From Thalassospiraceae bacterium (GTDB lineage: Bacteria > Pseudomonadota > Alphaproteobacteria > Rhodospirillales > Magnetovibrionaceae): a DNA stretch of 11,548 nucleotides. This document shows positions 5,349-11,548 of this stretch, one piece after another (within the stretch, counting starts at the first letter, position 1; each line of letters opens with the position of its first letter). The notes beneath the pieces are model-generated. The model did no database searches, was not told the origin of the DNA, and saw only the letters and a list, made by a program, of their open reading frames with translations. The stretch is from assembly GCA_030638205.1 (NCBI GenBank), contig DAOWFB010000106.1, positions 1 through 11,548 of the forward strand. The letters run 5' to 3'. The translations under genes were made by a program, and so were the position numbers.

Positions 5349-6884
5349 TTAAAAGGCTCCGGATTTCTCTTTACGGCGCTGAACCGACGAGGCAATTCCC
5401 AAGGCATCGCGGTATTTAGCTACCGTCCTGCGGGCTACGTCTATTCCTTCGGATTTTAACAGCTCAACTATTTTATCATCAGATAAAATTTTCTTATGCT
5501 CTTCGGCCTCAATCATATCGTTTATCCTGCTTTTTACAGACTCAGCCGAACGTGCGGTGCCATCACCATCGCCGCCAACCGAAGATGAAAAAAAGTATTT
5601 TAGCTCAAAAATACCGCGTGGCGTTGCCATATATTTATTAGTTGTTACCCTGGAAACGGTGCTTTCGTGCATTTCAATAACATCGGCAATATCACGCAAC
5701 ACCAGCGGCTTCATTGCCGAAATGCCTCTCTGAAAAAAACTGTCCTGCTGACGAACAATTTCGCTGGATACTCTCAGTATTGTTGTTGCACGTTGGTGTA
5801 ACGACTTAACCAACCAATTGGCAGATTGCAGGCATTCGTTCAAATACTGTTTATCCTTATCGTCGTTTTTGTGCTGGTTAACTTCTGCGTAGTAACGATT
5901 GTTAACCAAAACCCGTGGCAATGTTTGTGAATTAAGCTCCAACGCCCAACCGCCGCCGGGAACCGTTTTCATAATCACATCAGGTATAACGGTTTCTGCA
6001 ACATCAAATGTGAAAGCGCGACCCGGTTTAGGATCAAGGGCGCGAATTTCGTCCACCATATCGCGGACATCATCGGCATCAACGCCGCATACTTTTACCA
6101 GCGCCTTGAGGTCGCGGTTGGCCATAAGCTCAAGATTATCCAAAAGTTTTTGCATGGCAGGGTCAAGCCGGTCCATATCGCTCAATTGCAAGGCCAAGCA
6201 CTCCTTTAGGTCGCGGGCAAAAAGCCCAGGCGGTTCAACCGTTTGCATTTGTTTTAAAACGCTTTCTACCTCGCCCAATTCACAACCAAGACGTTCGGCA
6301 ATTTGTTCAAGCCCGCCAGAAACATAACCGGATTCGTTTAATGTATCTATTAGTTCAACCCCGATAAGCCTTTCCTGGGGGGTGTCGATAATCATTCCCA
6401 CCTGGCTTAACAGATAGGCGCGCATGGATTGTTCATCGGCCAGGGTTTGTTCAATCCCCGGCATATCATCACCGCCGAAATTGCCCCCCGGCGACCAGCT
6501 TTCATAACCTTCTGCGCCTGTTGTTTGCGGCAAGTCGGAGCCACCATCGGATGTGTATTCATTATCGTAATCAACATCCATGGCCTCGCCGGTTCCGCTT
6601 TCGGTGCCGCTATCGGCGGTGGCATTAAGAGTGTCGGCGGTGTCGGGTGCGGCGGAAGCTTCTGTTTCATTTTGGCTTTCGCTCTCGGTAGGTTCTCTAT
6701 CACCAGCTTCTGGAGTAATTTCTCTTTCGTCACGTTCAAGCAGCGGATTTTGCTCCAGCTCTTGTTCGACATATTCGGTCAGCTCAATATTGCTCAACTG
6801 CAAAAGCTTGATCGCTTGTTGCAATTGCGGCGTCATTACCAACGACTGGCCTTGACGCATATCTAGCCGGGGCGTTAACGCCAT
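5349..6884 (-). CDS. rpoN: RNA polymerase sigma-54 factor (RpoN)
   Basis: Sigma-54 directs polymerase to -24/-12 promoters (nitrogen, motility, stress genes) and needs an AAA+ activator to open DNA. From the ATG at 6884 the protein has 511 residues. Region I (about 1-53), MTPQLQQAIKLLQLSNIELT, is the glutamine- and leucine-rich part that contacts the activator. Region II (about 54-145) is a long, strongly acidic, low-complexity linker. Core-binding domain follows (about 146-300). The promoter-binding helix-turn-helix lies near 397-419 (LRDIADVIEMHESTVSRVTT). ARRTVAKYRD at 484-493 is the RpoN box that reads the -24 element; the usual last residue is E, here D. A GTG at 6902 is in frame, but GGAGG lies 5 bases before the ATG at 6884, so that start is chosen. 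It follows lptB after 76 bases, as in E. coli. Confidence 0.97.
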   Translation of the reverse strand: MALTPRLDMRQGQSLVMTPQLQQAIKLLQLSNIELTEYVEQELEQNPLLERDEREITPEAGDREPTESESQNETEASAAPDTADTLNATADSGTESGTGEAMDVDYDNEYTSDGGSDLPQTTGAEGYESWSPGGNFGGDDMPGIEQTLADEQSMRAYLLSQVGMIIDTPQERLIGVELIDTLNESGYVSGGLEQIAERLGCELGEVESVLKQMQTVEPPGLFARDLKECLALQLSDMDRLDPAMQKLLDNLELMANRDLKALVKVCGVDADDVRDMVDEIRALDPKPGRAFTFDVAETVIPDVIMKTVPGGGWALELNSQTLPRVLVNNRYYAEVNQHKNDDKDKQYLNECLQSANWLVKSLHQRATTILRVSSEIVRQQDSFFQRGISAMKPLVLRDIADVIEMHESTVSRVTTNKYMATPRGIFELKYFFSSSVGGDGDGTARSAESVKSRINDMIEAEEHKKILSDDKIVELLKSEGIDVARRTVAKYRDALGIASSVQRRKEKSGAF

Positions 6885-6925
6885 TAATTCCTCCGCTTGC
6901 ACCTGCCTAAGTGAGCTGCCATTAA

Positions 6926-6931
6926 ATTATA
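6926..6931 (-). promoter_or_regulatory. Possible -10 box upstream of rpoN
   Basis: A perfect TATAAT on the minus strand (6931-6926) lies 42 bases before the rpoN ATG, in a very AT-rich stretch. The -35 position 17 bases further up reads CCTAAT, a poor match. It may give rpoN some transcription apart from the lpt genes, but AT-rich DNA makes chance matches likely. Confidence 0.25.
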
Positions 6932-6960
6932 GTATAAATATAGTGATAATTAGGTGTGGA

Positions 6961-7809
6961 TTACAGATTAAACCGCTCACCAAGATAAACACGCCTGACG
7001 TCTTCGTTGTTAACAATATCGGAGGGCGCACCCTCCATCAACAACATGCCGCTGTGAATAATATATGCCCTGTCAATTACATCTAGGGTTTCACGAACGT
7101 TATGATCGGTTATTAAAACGCCAATACCGCGATCCTTCAGATGATTAACCAAATCCCTAATATCACCTACCGCGATGGGATCAATCCCGGCAAACGGTTC
7201 ATCCAGCAATATAAAGTGAGGGTTTGATGCCAGGGCGCGGGCAATCTCAACTCTTCGGCGTTCACCACCGGAAAGCGCCAACGCTGGTGTGCGGCGAATA
7301 TGGGTAATAGAAAACTCAGCCAATAATGCCTCAAGCGTTGCTTCGCGCTCTTGGGCCGATGGCTCGGTAACTTCTAAAATTGCGCTAATATTATCTTCAA
7401 CCGAAAGGCCGCGAAAAATTGATGCTTCCTGCGGCAGGTAGCCAAGACCCATACGGGCGCGACGATACATTGGCAGATGGGTTATGTCTTCGCCATCAAG
7501 ATAGACCCGGCCATAGTCGGGTTGGACAAGGCCCATCATCATATAAAAACATGTGGTTTTGCCCGCACCATTGGGGCCAAGCAGCCCAACAATTTCGCCA
7601 CGCTGGATTTCAAGGGTTACATCGGAAACTACCGGACGTTTTTTGTAGCGCTTGCCAATTGTTTCGGCGCGAAGCCCGCGCCCAGAATTATTAGATGCGT
7701 TTGCAACCAGCTTAGGCGTTGATTTTTTATTCGACTGTTTCACTGATTGCTCACTGGTCTTAAAGACCCCTATTTTTTCTGCTATTGCTGCCACCAAAGC
7801 TAATGGCAA
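6961..7809 (-). CDS. lptB: LPS export ABC transporter ATP-binding protein LptB
   Basis: LptB is the cytoplasmic ATPase of the LptB2FGC complex that pulls lipopolysaccharide from the inner membrane into the periplasmic Lpt bridge. Walker A GPNGAGKTT is at 78-86, the Q-loop glutamine at 127, signature LSGGERRR at 179-186, Walker B ILLDEP with catalytic Glu204 at 200-205, and the switch His236 in TDHNVRET. SIFRGLSVEDNI (130-141) is typical of LptB. The 282 residues exceed the roughly 240 of E. coli LptB; the extra part is a 45-residue N-terminus without recognisable fold. There is no ATG before the ABC domain. I use TTG 7809 (GGAAA nearby); a GTG at 7743 is a reasonable alternative. LptF and LptG, the membrane partners, are not in this window. 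Confidence 0.95.
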   Translation of the reverse strand: MPLALVAAIAEKIGVFKTSEQSVKQSNKKSTPKLVANASNNSGRGLRAETIGKRYKKRPVVSDVTLEIQRGEIVGLLGPNGAGKTTCFYMMMGLVQPDYGRVYLDGEDITHLPMYRRARMGLGYLPQEASIFRGLSVEDNISAILEVTEPSAQEREATLEALLAEFSITHIRRTPALALSGGERRRVEIARALASNPHFILLDEPFAGIDPIAVGDIRDLVNHLKDRGIGVLITDHNVRETLDVIDRAYIIHSGMLLMEGAPSDIVNNEDVRRVYLGERFNL

Positions 7810-7895
7810 AAGGTTTCCGCTTTCTTATCAAACATACTTATCAAGCATATAATAAAAGTCTTAGTATGGCTATTATCCTTGTTTATTGGCCTTAT

Positions 7896-7950
7896 TTATT
7901 AGACTTATTTCTTATTAGCCCTATTTTTTATTAGCCCTATTTTTTATTAG
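7896..7950. repeat. 16-bp tandem repeat at the lptA-lptB junction
   Basis: Three copies of a 16-bp unit of the form TTATTAG(C/A)CCTATTTT follow each other at 7896-7911, 7912-7927 and 7928-7943, then a 7-base partial copy (7944-7950). Units 2 and 3 are identical; unit 1 differs in a few bases. More decayed copies seem to extend left to about 7870. The last two lptA codons and its stop lie in the repeat. Every unit carries stop triplets on the minus strand in more than one frame. Confidence 0.85.
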
Positions 7951-8806
7951 ATTGGGCGCCGGGCAATAATATGCCCTTTACCCGGCCTTTTTTTCCGTTG
8001 GCTCCGGGGCAGCCCTTAAGGTGGCTAATGCCGGTTCCCAGATCAAAATCAGCACTACAGCCATTAAGTTTGTTATCGCCTTTGGCAATAACAACCGAAC
8101 CATCAAGCCGGGCAAGACCTGTGGGCAAGTCATAGGCGGCACGGTTGGACGAAGCATTGCCCCCCGCGCTAGAGATTTTGACATTATCAAATGCTTCTAT
8201 CCGGCGAATTTTATTTCCCCCGCCCGGTGCGGTTTCCAGATATGCGCTCAAGACATCAGCACTAATGCGTCGGTCTGCCCTGACAGCAGTTGCATCACCA
8301 CGGGCAACGGCCATTTTTTTGTTGTTCCAAAATTCTATTTGCCCTGTTGCAGTAATTGTATCATCGGCAGAAACAAGCGTAACTGGATTTGCGTCTTTTA
8401 AAACAATTACTGCGCCTGCAACATCATAAATGGCATGCCCGCCGCTTGCTTTCCATCCCGGGCTGGTAATTGTTACCGCACCAATACCATCAAGACGCCA
8501 TATCTCACTTGCTCCAGACTTGGCTCCAGATGTAGAATCTTTTCCACTGCGATAATATGCACGCAATTCATCGGCTCTTATGACTGTCGTGCCACGAGTT
8601 GCGGTGGCATTACCACGGGCGATAAATACATTACCACCCTGTTGCCACTCAATTCCATTTTCAGCATTTACTTCTATAGGGGTGCTATCGTCGTCGCCGA
8701 AAAGTGATGACGTTTTTTTGTTTGTTGTTTGTGCCAATACACCATCAGACATAAAACTAATCGCAACAATTAAACACAACAACATTTGCATTACAGGTTT
8801 ATTCAT
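7937..8806 (-). CDS. lptA: LPS transport periplasmic protein LptA (OstA domain)
   Basis: LptA forms the periplasmic bridge that carries lipopolysaccharide from LptC at the inner membrane to LptD at the outer membrane. A signal peptide covers 1-25, with likely cleavage after VLA. The mature part shows two OstA/beta-jellyroll units: one around 44-150 and one around 150-265, with matching stretches (FIARGNATATRGTTVIRADEL at 61-81 and AVARGDATAVRADRRISADVL at 166-186). At 289 residues it is longer than E. coli LptA (185), as is common in alphaproteobacteria. Two cysteines near the C-terminus (250 and 266) could form a disulfide in the periplasm. Its ATG overlaps the lptC stop as ATGA, pointing to coupled translation. 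The end of the gene runs into the 16-bp repeat array. Confidence 0.93.
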   Translation of the reverse strand: MNKPVMQMLLCLIVAISFMSDGVLAQTTNKKTSSLFGDDDSTPIEVNAENGIEWQQGGNVFIARGNATATRGTTVIRADELRAYYRSGKDSTSGAKSGASEIWRLDGIGAVTITSPGWKASGGHAIYDVAGAVIVLKDANPVTLVSADDTITATGQIEFWNNKKMAVARGDATAVRADRRISADVLSAYLETAPGGGNKIRRIEAFDNVKISSAGGNASSNRAAYDLPTGLARLDGSVVIAKGDNKLNGCSADFDLGTGISHLKGCPGANGKKGRVKGILLPGAQSNKK

Positions 8807-9528
8807 TTATTACCCCCGCCGTAAATATCTTTGCCTGATGACGGAAATAAAAGCAGGCGCGATTTGCCAATAAAGAATATTGTATTATTATTTTTATCAA
8901 TGCGCACACCGCTAGCATCTAGCTCTCCAAACGGGCCGTGCCCTTTTACCGGCTTTGTTCCAATGGCATCATTTTTTGCAAGATTTATATCTATTTCATC
9001 CGTAATCATTTCATATCCCATATCATGGAATAGATTAACTTTTCCGCTTAATGATAATAATTTTTTTTGCTGATCATATTTTCCTTGGGTTGATGTCATC
9101 ACCAACCAAGTATCATCGTTCATTGTTATGTCGGCTTTGGGAACTTCAAGACTTATCGGCCCTTTTGGGCCATCCAAGAATCTGGCCAAGTCAGCCGAAA
9201 TTGTATAAGGACGGTTCAAATCATCAACTCCAAAATAACGCGCATTATCAACACCCGCATGTTCGCCCGGAGCAACCTTTAAAGAAGAAAATTCTATCTT
9301 AAATCCATCTTTATTATCGCCAAAATATGGCCACGCAATTATAAGCGCGATAAGCAAAATTGCTATCAACGGCAATGCTATTTTCATCATTTTTACAAAA
9401 CGTGAATGTCCTGCACTTTCATTTCGCAGTTCACGCAAACGATACGATGGGCTGATACCAGAGGGTCTTTCACCAACCAGTGTTTCTGCATTTGGAGATA
9501 CAGGTAGCTCGGTTTGTCGTGTTGTCAT
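8803..9528 (-). CDS. lptC: LPS export protein LptC
   Basis: LptC is a bitopic inner-membrane protein that receives lipopolysaccharide from LptB2FG and hands it to LptA. From the ATG at 9528 the product has 241 residues: a cytoplasmic tail of about 48 (longer than in E. coli), one membrane helix at about 49-67 (IALPLIAILLIALIIAWPYF), then a periplasmic beta-jellyroll rich in short strands that ends close to the C-terminus. The frame continues upstream to a TTG at 9588, but the ATG at 9528 has AGGA 6 bases before it and is preferred. It overlaps lptA by 4 bases and starts 72 bases after kdsD. No kdsC lies between kdsD and lptC, unlike in E. coli. Confidence 0.9.
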   Translation of the reverse strand: MTTRQTELPVSPNAETLVGERPSGISPSYRLRELRNESAGHSRFVKMMKIALPLIAILLIALIIAWPYFGDNKDGFKIEFSSLKVAPGEHAGVDNARYFGVDDLNRPYTISADLARFLDGPKGPISLEVPKADITMNDDTWLVMTSTQGKYDQQKKLLSLSGKVNLFHDMGYEMITDEIDINLAKNDAIGTKPVKGHGPFGELDASGVRIDKNNNTIFFIGKSRLLLFPSSGKDIYGGGNK

Positions 9529-9560
9529 TATATTTCCTGAATCGCCTGATAATTTTTTGC

Positions 9561-9583
9561 TAGGCCGATCTATCGCTTGCCTA
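9561..9583 (-). other. Hairpin in the kdsD-lptC gap
   Basis: TAGGC (9561-9565) and GCCTA (9579-9583) pair, and inside them CGA (9566-9568) pairs with TCG (9573-9575) around a TCTA loop, with a 3-base bulge. No T-run follows on the coding (minus) strand, so it does not look like a terminator; an RNA processing or stability element is possible. Confidence 0.35.
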
Positions 9584-9600
9584 ATCAATAAAAAACTATG

Positions 9601-10587
9601 TCAGGCCACGCCTGCGCGTAAACAATCGTGGATATGCAAAATACCAACTGGCTTGTTGTCTTGAATAATAAACAAAATAGTTATTTTATTTTCGTTCATA
9701 ATAGCGACGGCTTCACTGGCAAGCTGGTCAGGGCTGGCGCTTACGCCGCCCTTTGTCATTATTTCGGATACTTTTTGATTTAAAAGTTCAGGGTTCATGT
9801 TACGGCGCAAATCACCATCGGTAACCACACCATCCAGTTTCCCCTTGGCCCCGATTACACCAACCACACCAAAACTTTTAGAAGTCATTTCTATTAATGC
9901 TTCCGCCATAGATGAAGTTTCAGAAATAAGTGGCAGCTCTTTTCCTTCGTGCATTAGGTCGCTTACTTTTAGCAATCTTTGTCCAAGCTTTCCGCCGGGG
10001 TGAAACCCATGAAAATCCTCGGCGGTGAAGCCCTCGCGTTCTAGCAAACAAACTGCAAGCGCATCGCCAAGAGCCAACATAACCGTAGTTGATGTAGTTG
10101 GCGCCAGCCCCATGGGGCAGGCTTCGGGCTCATCGGGTATTACCAAACCAACATCTGCTTGTTTATCCAACGTGCTGTCCGCCCGCCCGGTAATACCAAG
10201 CAAAGGAATGCGGTAGCGTCTGGTGTAGGCAACAATGTCTGATAGTTCGGCAGTTTCGCCTGAATTTGAAAGCGCTATCACGCAATCATTTTGTTGTATC
10301 ATGCCCAGATCACCATGGCTGGCTTCGCCGGGGTGAACAAAAAAAGAAGGCTTGCCGGTTGAAGCAAAGGTTGCGGCTATTTTGCGTGCTATGTGCCCGC
10401 TTTTTCCCATGCCCGTAACCACAACCCGACCTGATATTTTCTGTAATAAATCAACCGCGCTTACAAAATTATCGCCAAGCCCCTTTGCCATCACATCAAT
10501 GGCGCGGGATTCCGTTTTAAGCACACTTCTGGCGGCACCCAGATCATCAGATTTTTTTGTTTTTGTTTCTTTTTTTGAATTTGGCAT
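9601..10587 (-). CDS. kdsD: D-arabinose-5-phosphate isomerase (KdsD/KpsF family)
   Basis: This enzyme turns D-ribulose 5-phosphate into D-arabinose 5-phosphate, the first step to Kdo, the sugar joining lipid A to the LPS core. The 328 residues match the family. The SIS sugar-phosphate domain covers about 40-180, with VVVTGMGKSGHIARKI (55-70) and the phosphate-binding SNSGET (107-112). FHPGGKLG (195-202) is the conserved motif with the catalytic-site histidine (His196) at the domain end. Two CBS domains follow (about 207-262 and 272-325), usual in this family and thought to regulate it. The first 15 residues are lysine-rich and not conserved. It lies 47 bases after rnd and 72 before lptC, so Kdo synthesis and LPS export are in one cluster. 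The ribosome binding site is weak. Confidence 0.95.
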   Translation of the reverse strand: MPNSKKETKTKKSDDLGAARSVLKTESRAIDVMAKGLGDNFVSAVDLLQKISGRVVVTGMGKSGHIARKIAATFASTGKPSFFVHPGEASHGDLGMIQQNDCVIALSNSGETAELSDIVAYTRRYRIPLLGITGRADSTLDKQADVGLVIPDEPEACPMGLAPTTSTTVMLALGDALAVCLLEREGFTAEDFHGFHPGGKLGQRLLKVSDLMHEGKELPLISETSSMAEALIEMTSKSFGVVGVIGAKGKLDGVVTDGDLRRNMNPELLNQKVSEIMTKGGVSASPDQLASEAVAIMNENKITILFIIQDNKPVGILHIHDCLRAGVA

Positions 10588-10634
10588 AATTTTATTACCG
10601 CGACATGTTGCTAGCTAAAAAAATAATTAAAAAA

Positions 10635-11273
10635 TTAGTGGGAGAAAATATCCATCTCTGGCCAACCTTCTGCATCGAGCTCGGCCCGGGTGCTAAGGAA
10701 GTCGAAACATTTTTTAGCAATATCGGTGCGCCCTTCACGTGCCAAAATTATTTCTAGCTCGTCACGGACTTTGTGCAAATAAAGAACATCGCTAGCGGCA
10801 TAACTGAGCTGGCTTTCGTTTAATGTTTCAGCACCCCAATCGGATGATTGCTGCTCCTTTGAAAGCTCAACCCCGACCAATTCACGACAAACATCTTTTA
10901 GGCCGTGGCGGTCTGTGTATGTACGCGCCAGCCTTGAGGCAATTTTTGTGCAATAAACCGGAGTACACTCAACGCCCAGATAATATTTCAAGATGCCAAC
11001 ATCAAAGCGGGCATAATGGAAAATCTTGGTAACGCTTGCGTCAGCAATTACTGCTTTGAGATTAGGGGCGTCATATTTACCAGCGCTAAACTGCACCAAA
11101 TGGCAAACGCCGTCGCCGGCGGAAAGCTGCACCACACAAAGCCTGTCGCGGGTATTTTTAAGACCCATTGCCTCGCAATCAACCGCAACCGCGTCGCCAA
11201 AATCGAGACCGGACGGAAGATCGCCTTTATGAAGGTGAATATCGGGTTTTATTGCTGCCACTTTTTTTCCCAT
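10635..11273 (-). CDS. rnd: Short RNase D-type 3'-5' exonuclease (DEDDy family)
   Basis: The product is a compact DEDDy exonuclease. Numbered from the in-frame TTG at 11294, Exo I is VAVDCEA with Asp39 and Glu41, Exo II is FHYARFDVGIL with Asp98, and Exo III is YAASDVLYL with Tyr165 and Asp169, so all catalytic residues for two-metal cleavage are present. Full-length E. coli RNase D (375 residues) carries HRDC domains after the nuclease; here only about 40 residues follow, as in the short alphaproteobacterial form. The role is likely 3'-end trimming of tRNA or other small RNA. I choose ATG 11273 (212 residues) because relatives begin near IHLHKGDLP; TTG 11294 has AAGGG only 3 bases upstream. 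The gene follows tRNA-Leu on the same strand, a fitting neighbour though possibly by chance. Confidence 0.92.
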   Translation of the reverse strand: MGKKVAAIKPDIHLHKGDLPSGLDFGDAVAVDCEAMGLKNTRDRLCVVQLSAGDGVCHLVQFSAGKYDAPNLKAVIADASVTKIFHYARFDVGILKYYLGVECTPVYCTKIASRLARTYTDRHGLKDVCRELVGVELSKEQQSSDWGAETLNESQLSYAASDVLYLHKVRDELEIILAREGRTDIAKKCFDFLSTRAELDAEGWPEMDIFSH

Positions 11274-11354
11274 CTTGCTTAAATCTATCCTCAAATGCCC
11301 TTGATTACCATTGCGTTGCTCATATTAACCGCAACCGACACTAGATTGCCATAT

Positions 11355-11390
11355 GCCTTAAGTGTAGTGCCTTAAGTGGGGGCCTTGAGG
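11355..11390. repeat. Short direct repeats between tRNA-Leu and rnd
   Basis: GCCTTAAGTG occurs at 11355-11364 and 11369-11378 (14 bases apart), and a changed copy GCCTTGAGG at 11382-11390. The third copy is part of an inverted repeat, 11379-11396 region (GGGGGCC, TTGA loop, GGCTCCC), without a T-run on the minus strand. The role is unclear; it could be part of a tRNA processing or stop site. Confidence 0.5.
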
Positions 11391-11420
11391 CTCCCAATAA
11401 TGGCTGGGATTCAAAGGAAG

Positions 11421-11507
<87 letters not shown>

Positions 11508-11548
11508 ATTTAGGGGCATATCTAGGGCAACGAGTTAGACCGACCAAG

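Noticed and set aside
6429..6866. Plus-strand open frame of 145 codons, and others of 142 and 121 codons inside rpoN
   Set aside because: They are antisense or shifted readings of rpoN, which has complete motifs, and their products show only low-complexity sequence.
6900..6922. TGGCA ... GGC on the minus strand upstream of rpoN, like a sigma-54 promoter for autoregulation
   Set aside because: GG and GC are 13-14 bases apart instead of 12 (GG-N10-GC), and the -12 part reads AGGC where TTGC is expected.
7870..7950. Repeat array as a possible CRISPR
   Set aside because: The units are head-to-tail 16-mers without spacers, and no cas gene is near.
8021..8401. Plus-strand open frame of 126 codons opposite lptA
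   Set aside because: It is the antisense of a well-supported lptA gene and its product has no recognisable feature or ribosome binding site that I can see.

Overview
The window comes from a Gram-negative alphaproteobacterium with moderately AT-rich DNA. Three things point there: the gene order tRNA-Leu / rnd / kdsD / lptC / lptA / lptB / rpoN / hpf / ptsN, a short RNase D without HRDC domains, and an Hsp20 gene followed by a DUF1150 gene, a pair typical of that class. I cannot place the genus from sequence alone. Almost everything is core chromosome. I see no insertion sequence, phage gene, integrase, CRISPR array or defence system.

Right two thirds (about 4120-11510, all minus strand, so read from right to left): a CCA-encoding tRNA-Leu(CAG), then a DEDDy-type RNase D, D-arabinose-5-phosphate isomerase (KdsD/KpsF, first step of Kdo synthesis), the lipopolysaccharide export genes lptC, lptA and lptB, then sigma-54 (rpoN), long-form ribosome hibernation factor (hpf) and the nitrogen-PTS protein ptsN. 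lptC and lptA overlap by 4 bases (ATGA). Other joints are 40-150 bases and several hold hairpins or repeats. The most visible is a 16-bp tandem repeat that covers the end of lptA and the lptA-lptB gap. The cluster links outer-membrane LPS assembly to the nitrogen and stress regulators.

Middle (2989-4038, plus strand): an Hsp20/IbpA small heat-shock gene and a DUF1150 gene. The Hsp20 leader can fold so that its Shine-Dalgarno sequence is sealed in a hairpin with a bulged G inside a UCGCU motif. That is the hallmark of a ROSE RNA thermometer, and two further hairpins lie upstream. This is the best regulatory find in the window.

Left third (1-2961): a partial FkbM-type methyltransferase and a diacylglycerol-kinase-family lipid kinase (minus strand, probably one transcript), a divergent small lipoprotein of unknown function with a good sigma-70-like promoter (plus strand), and an orphan hybrid-free membrane histidine kinase (minus strand) converging on the lipoprotein gene. 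The kinase probably starts at a TTG codon downstream of the first ATG.

No stretch longer than 300 bases lacks a gene. Several start codons here are TTG or were moved to the codon with the best ribosome binding site; the reasons are in each entry.
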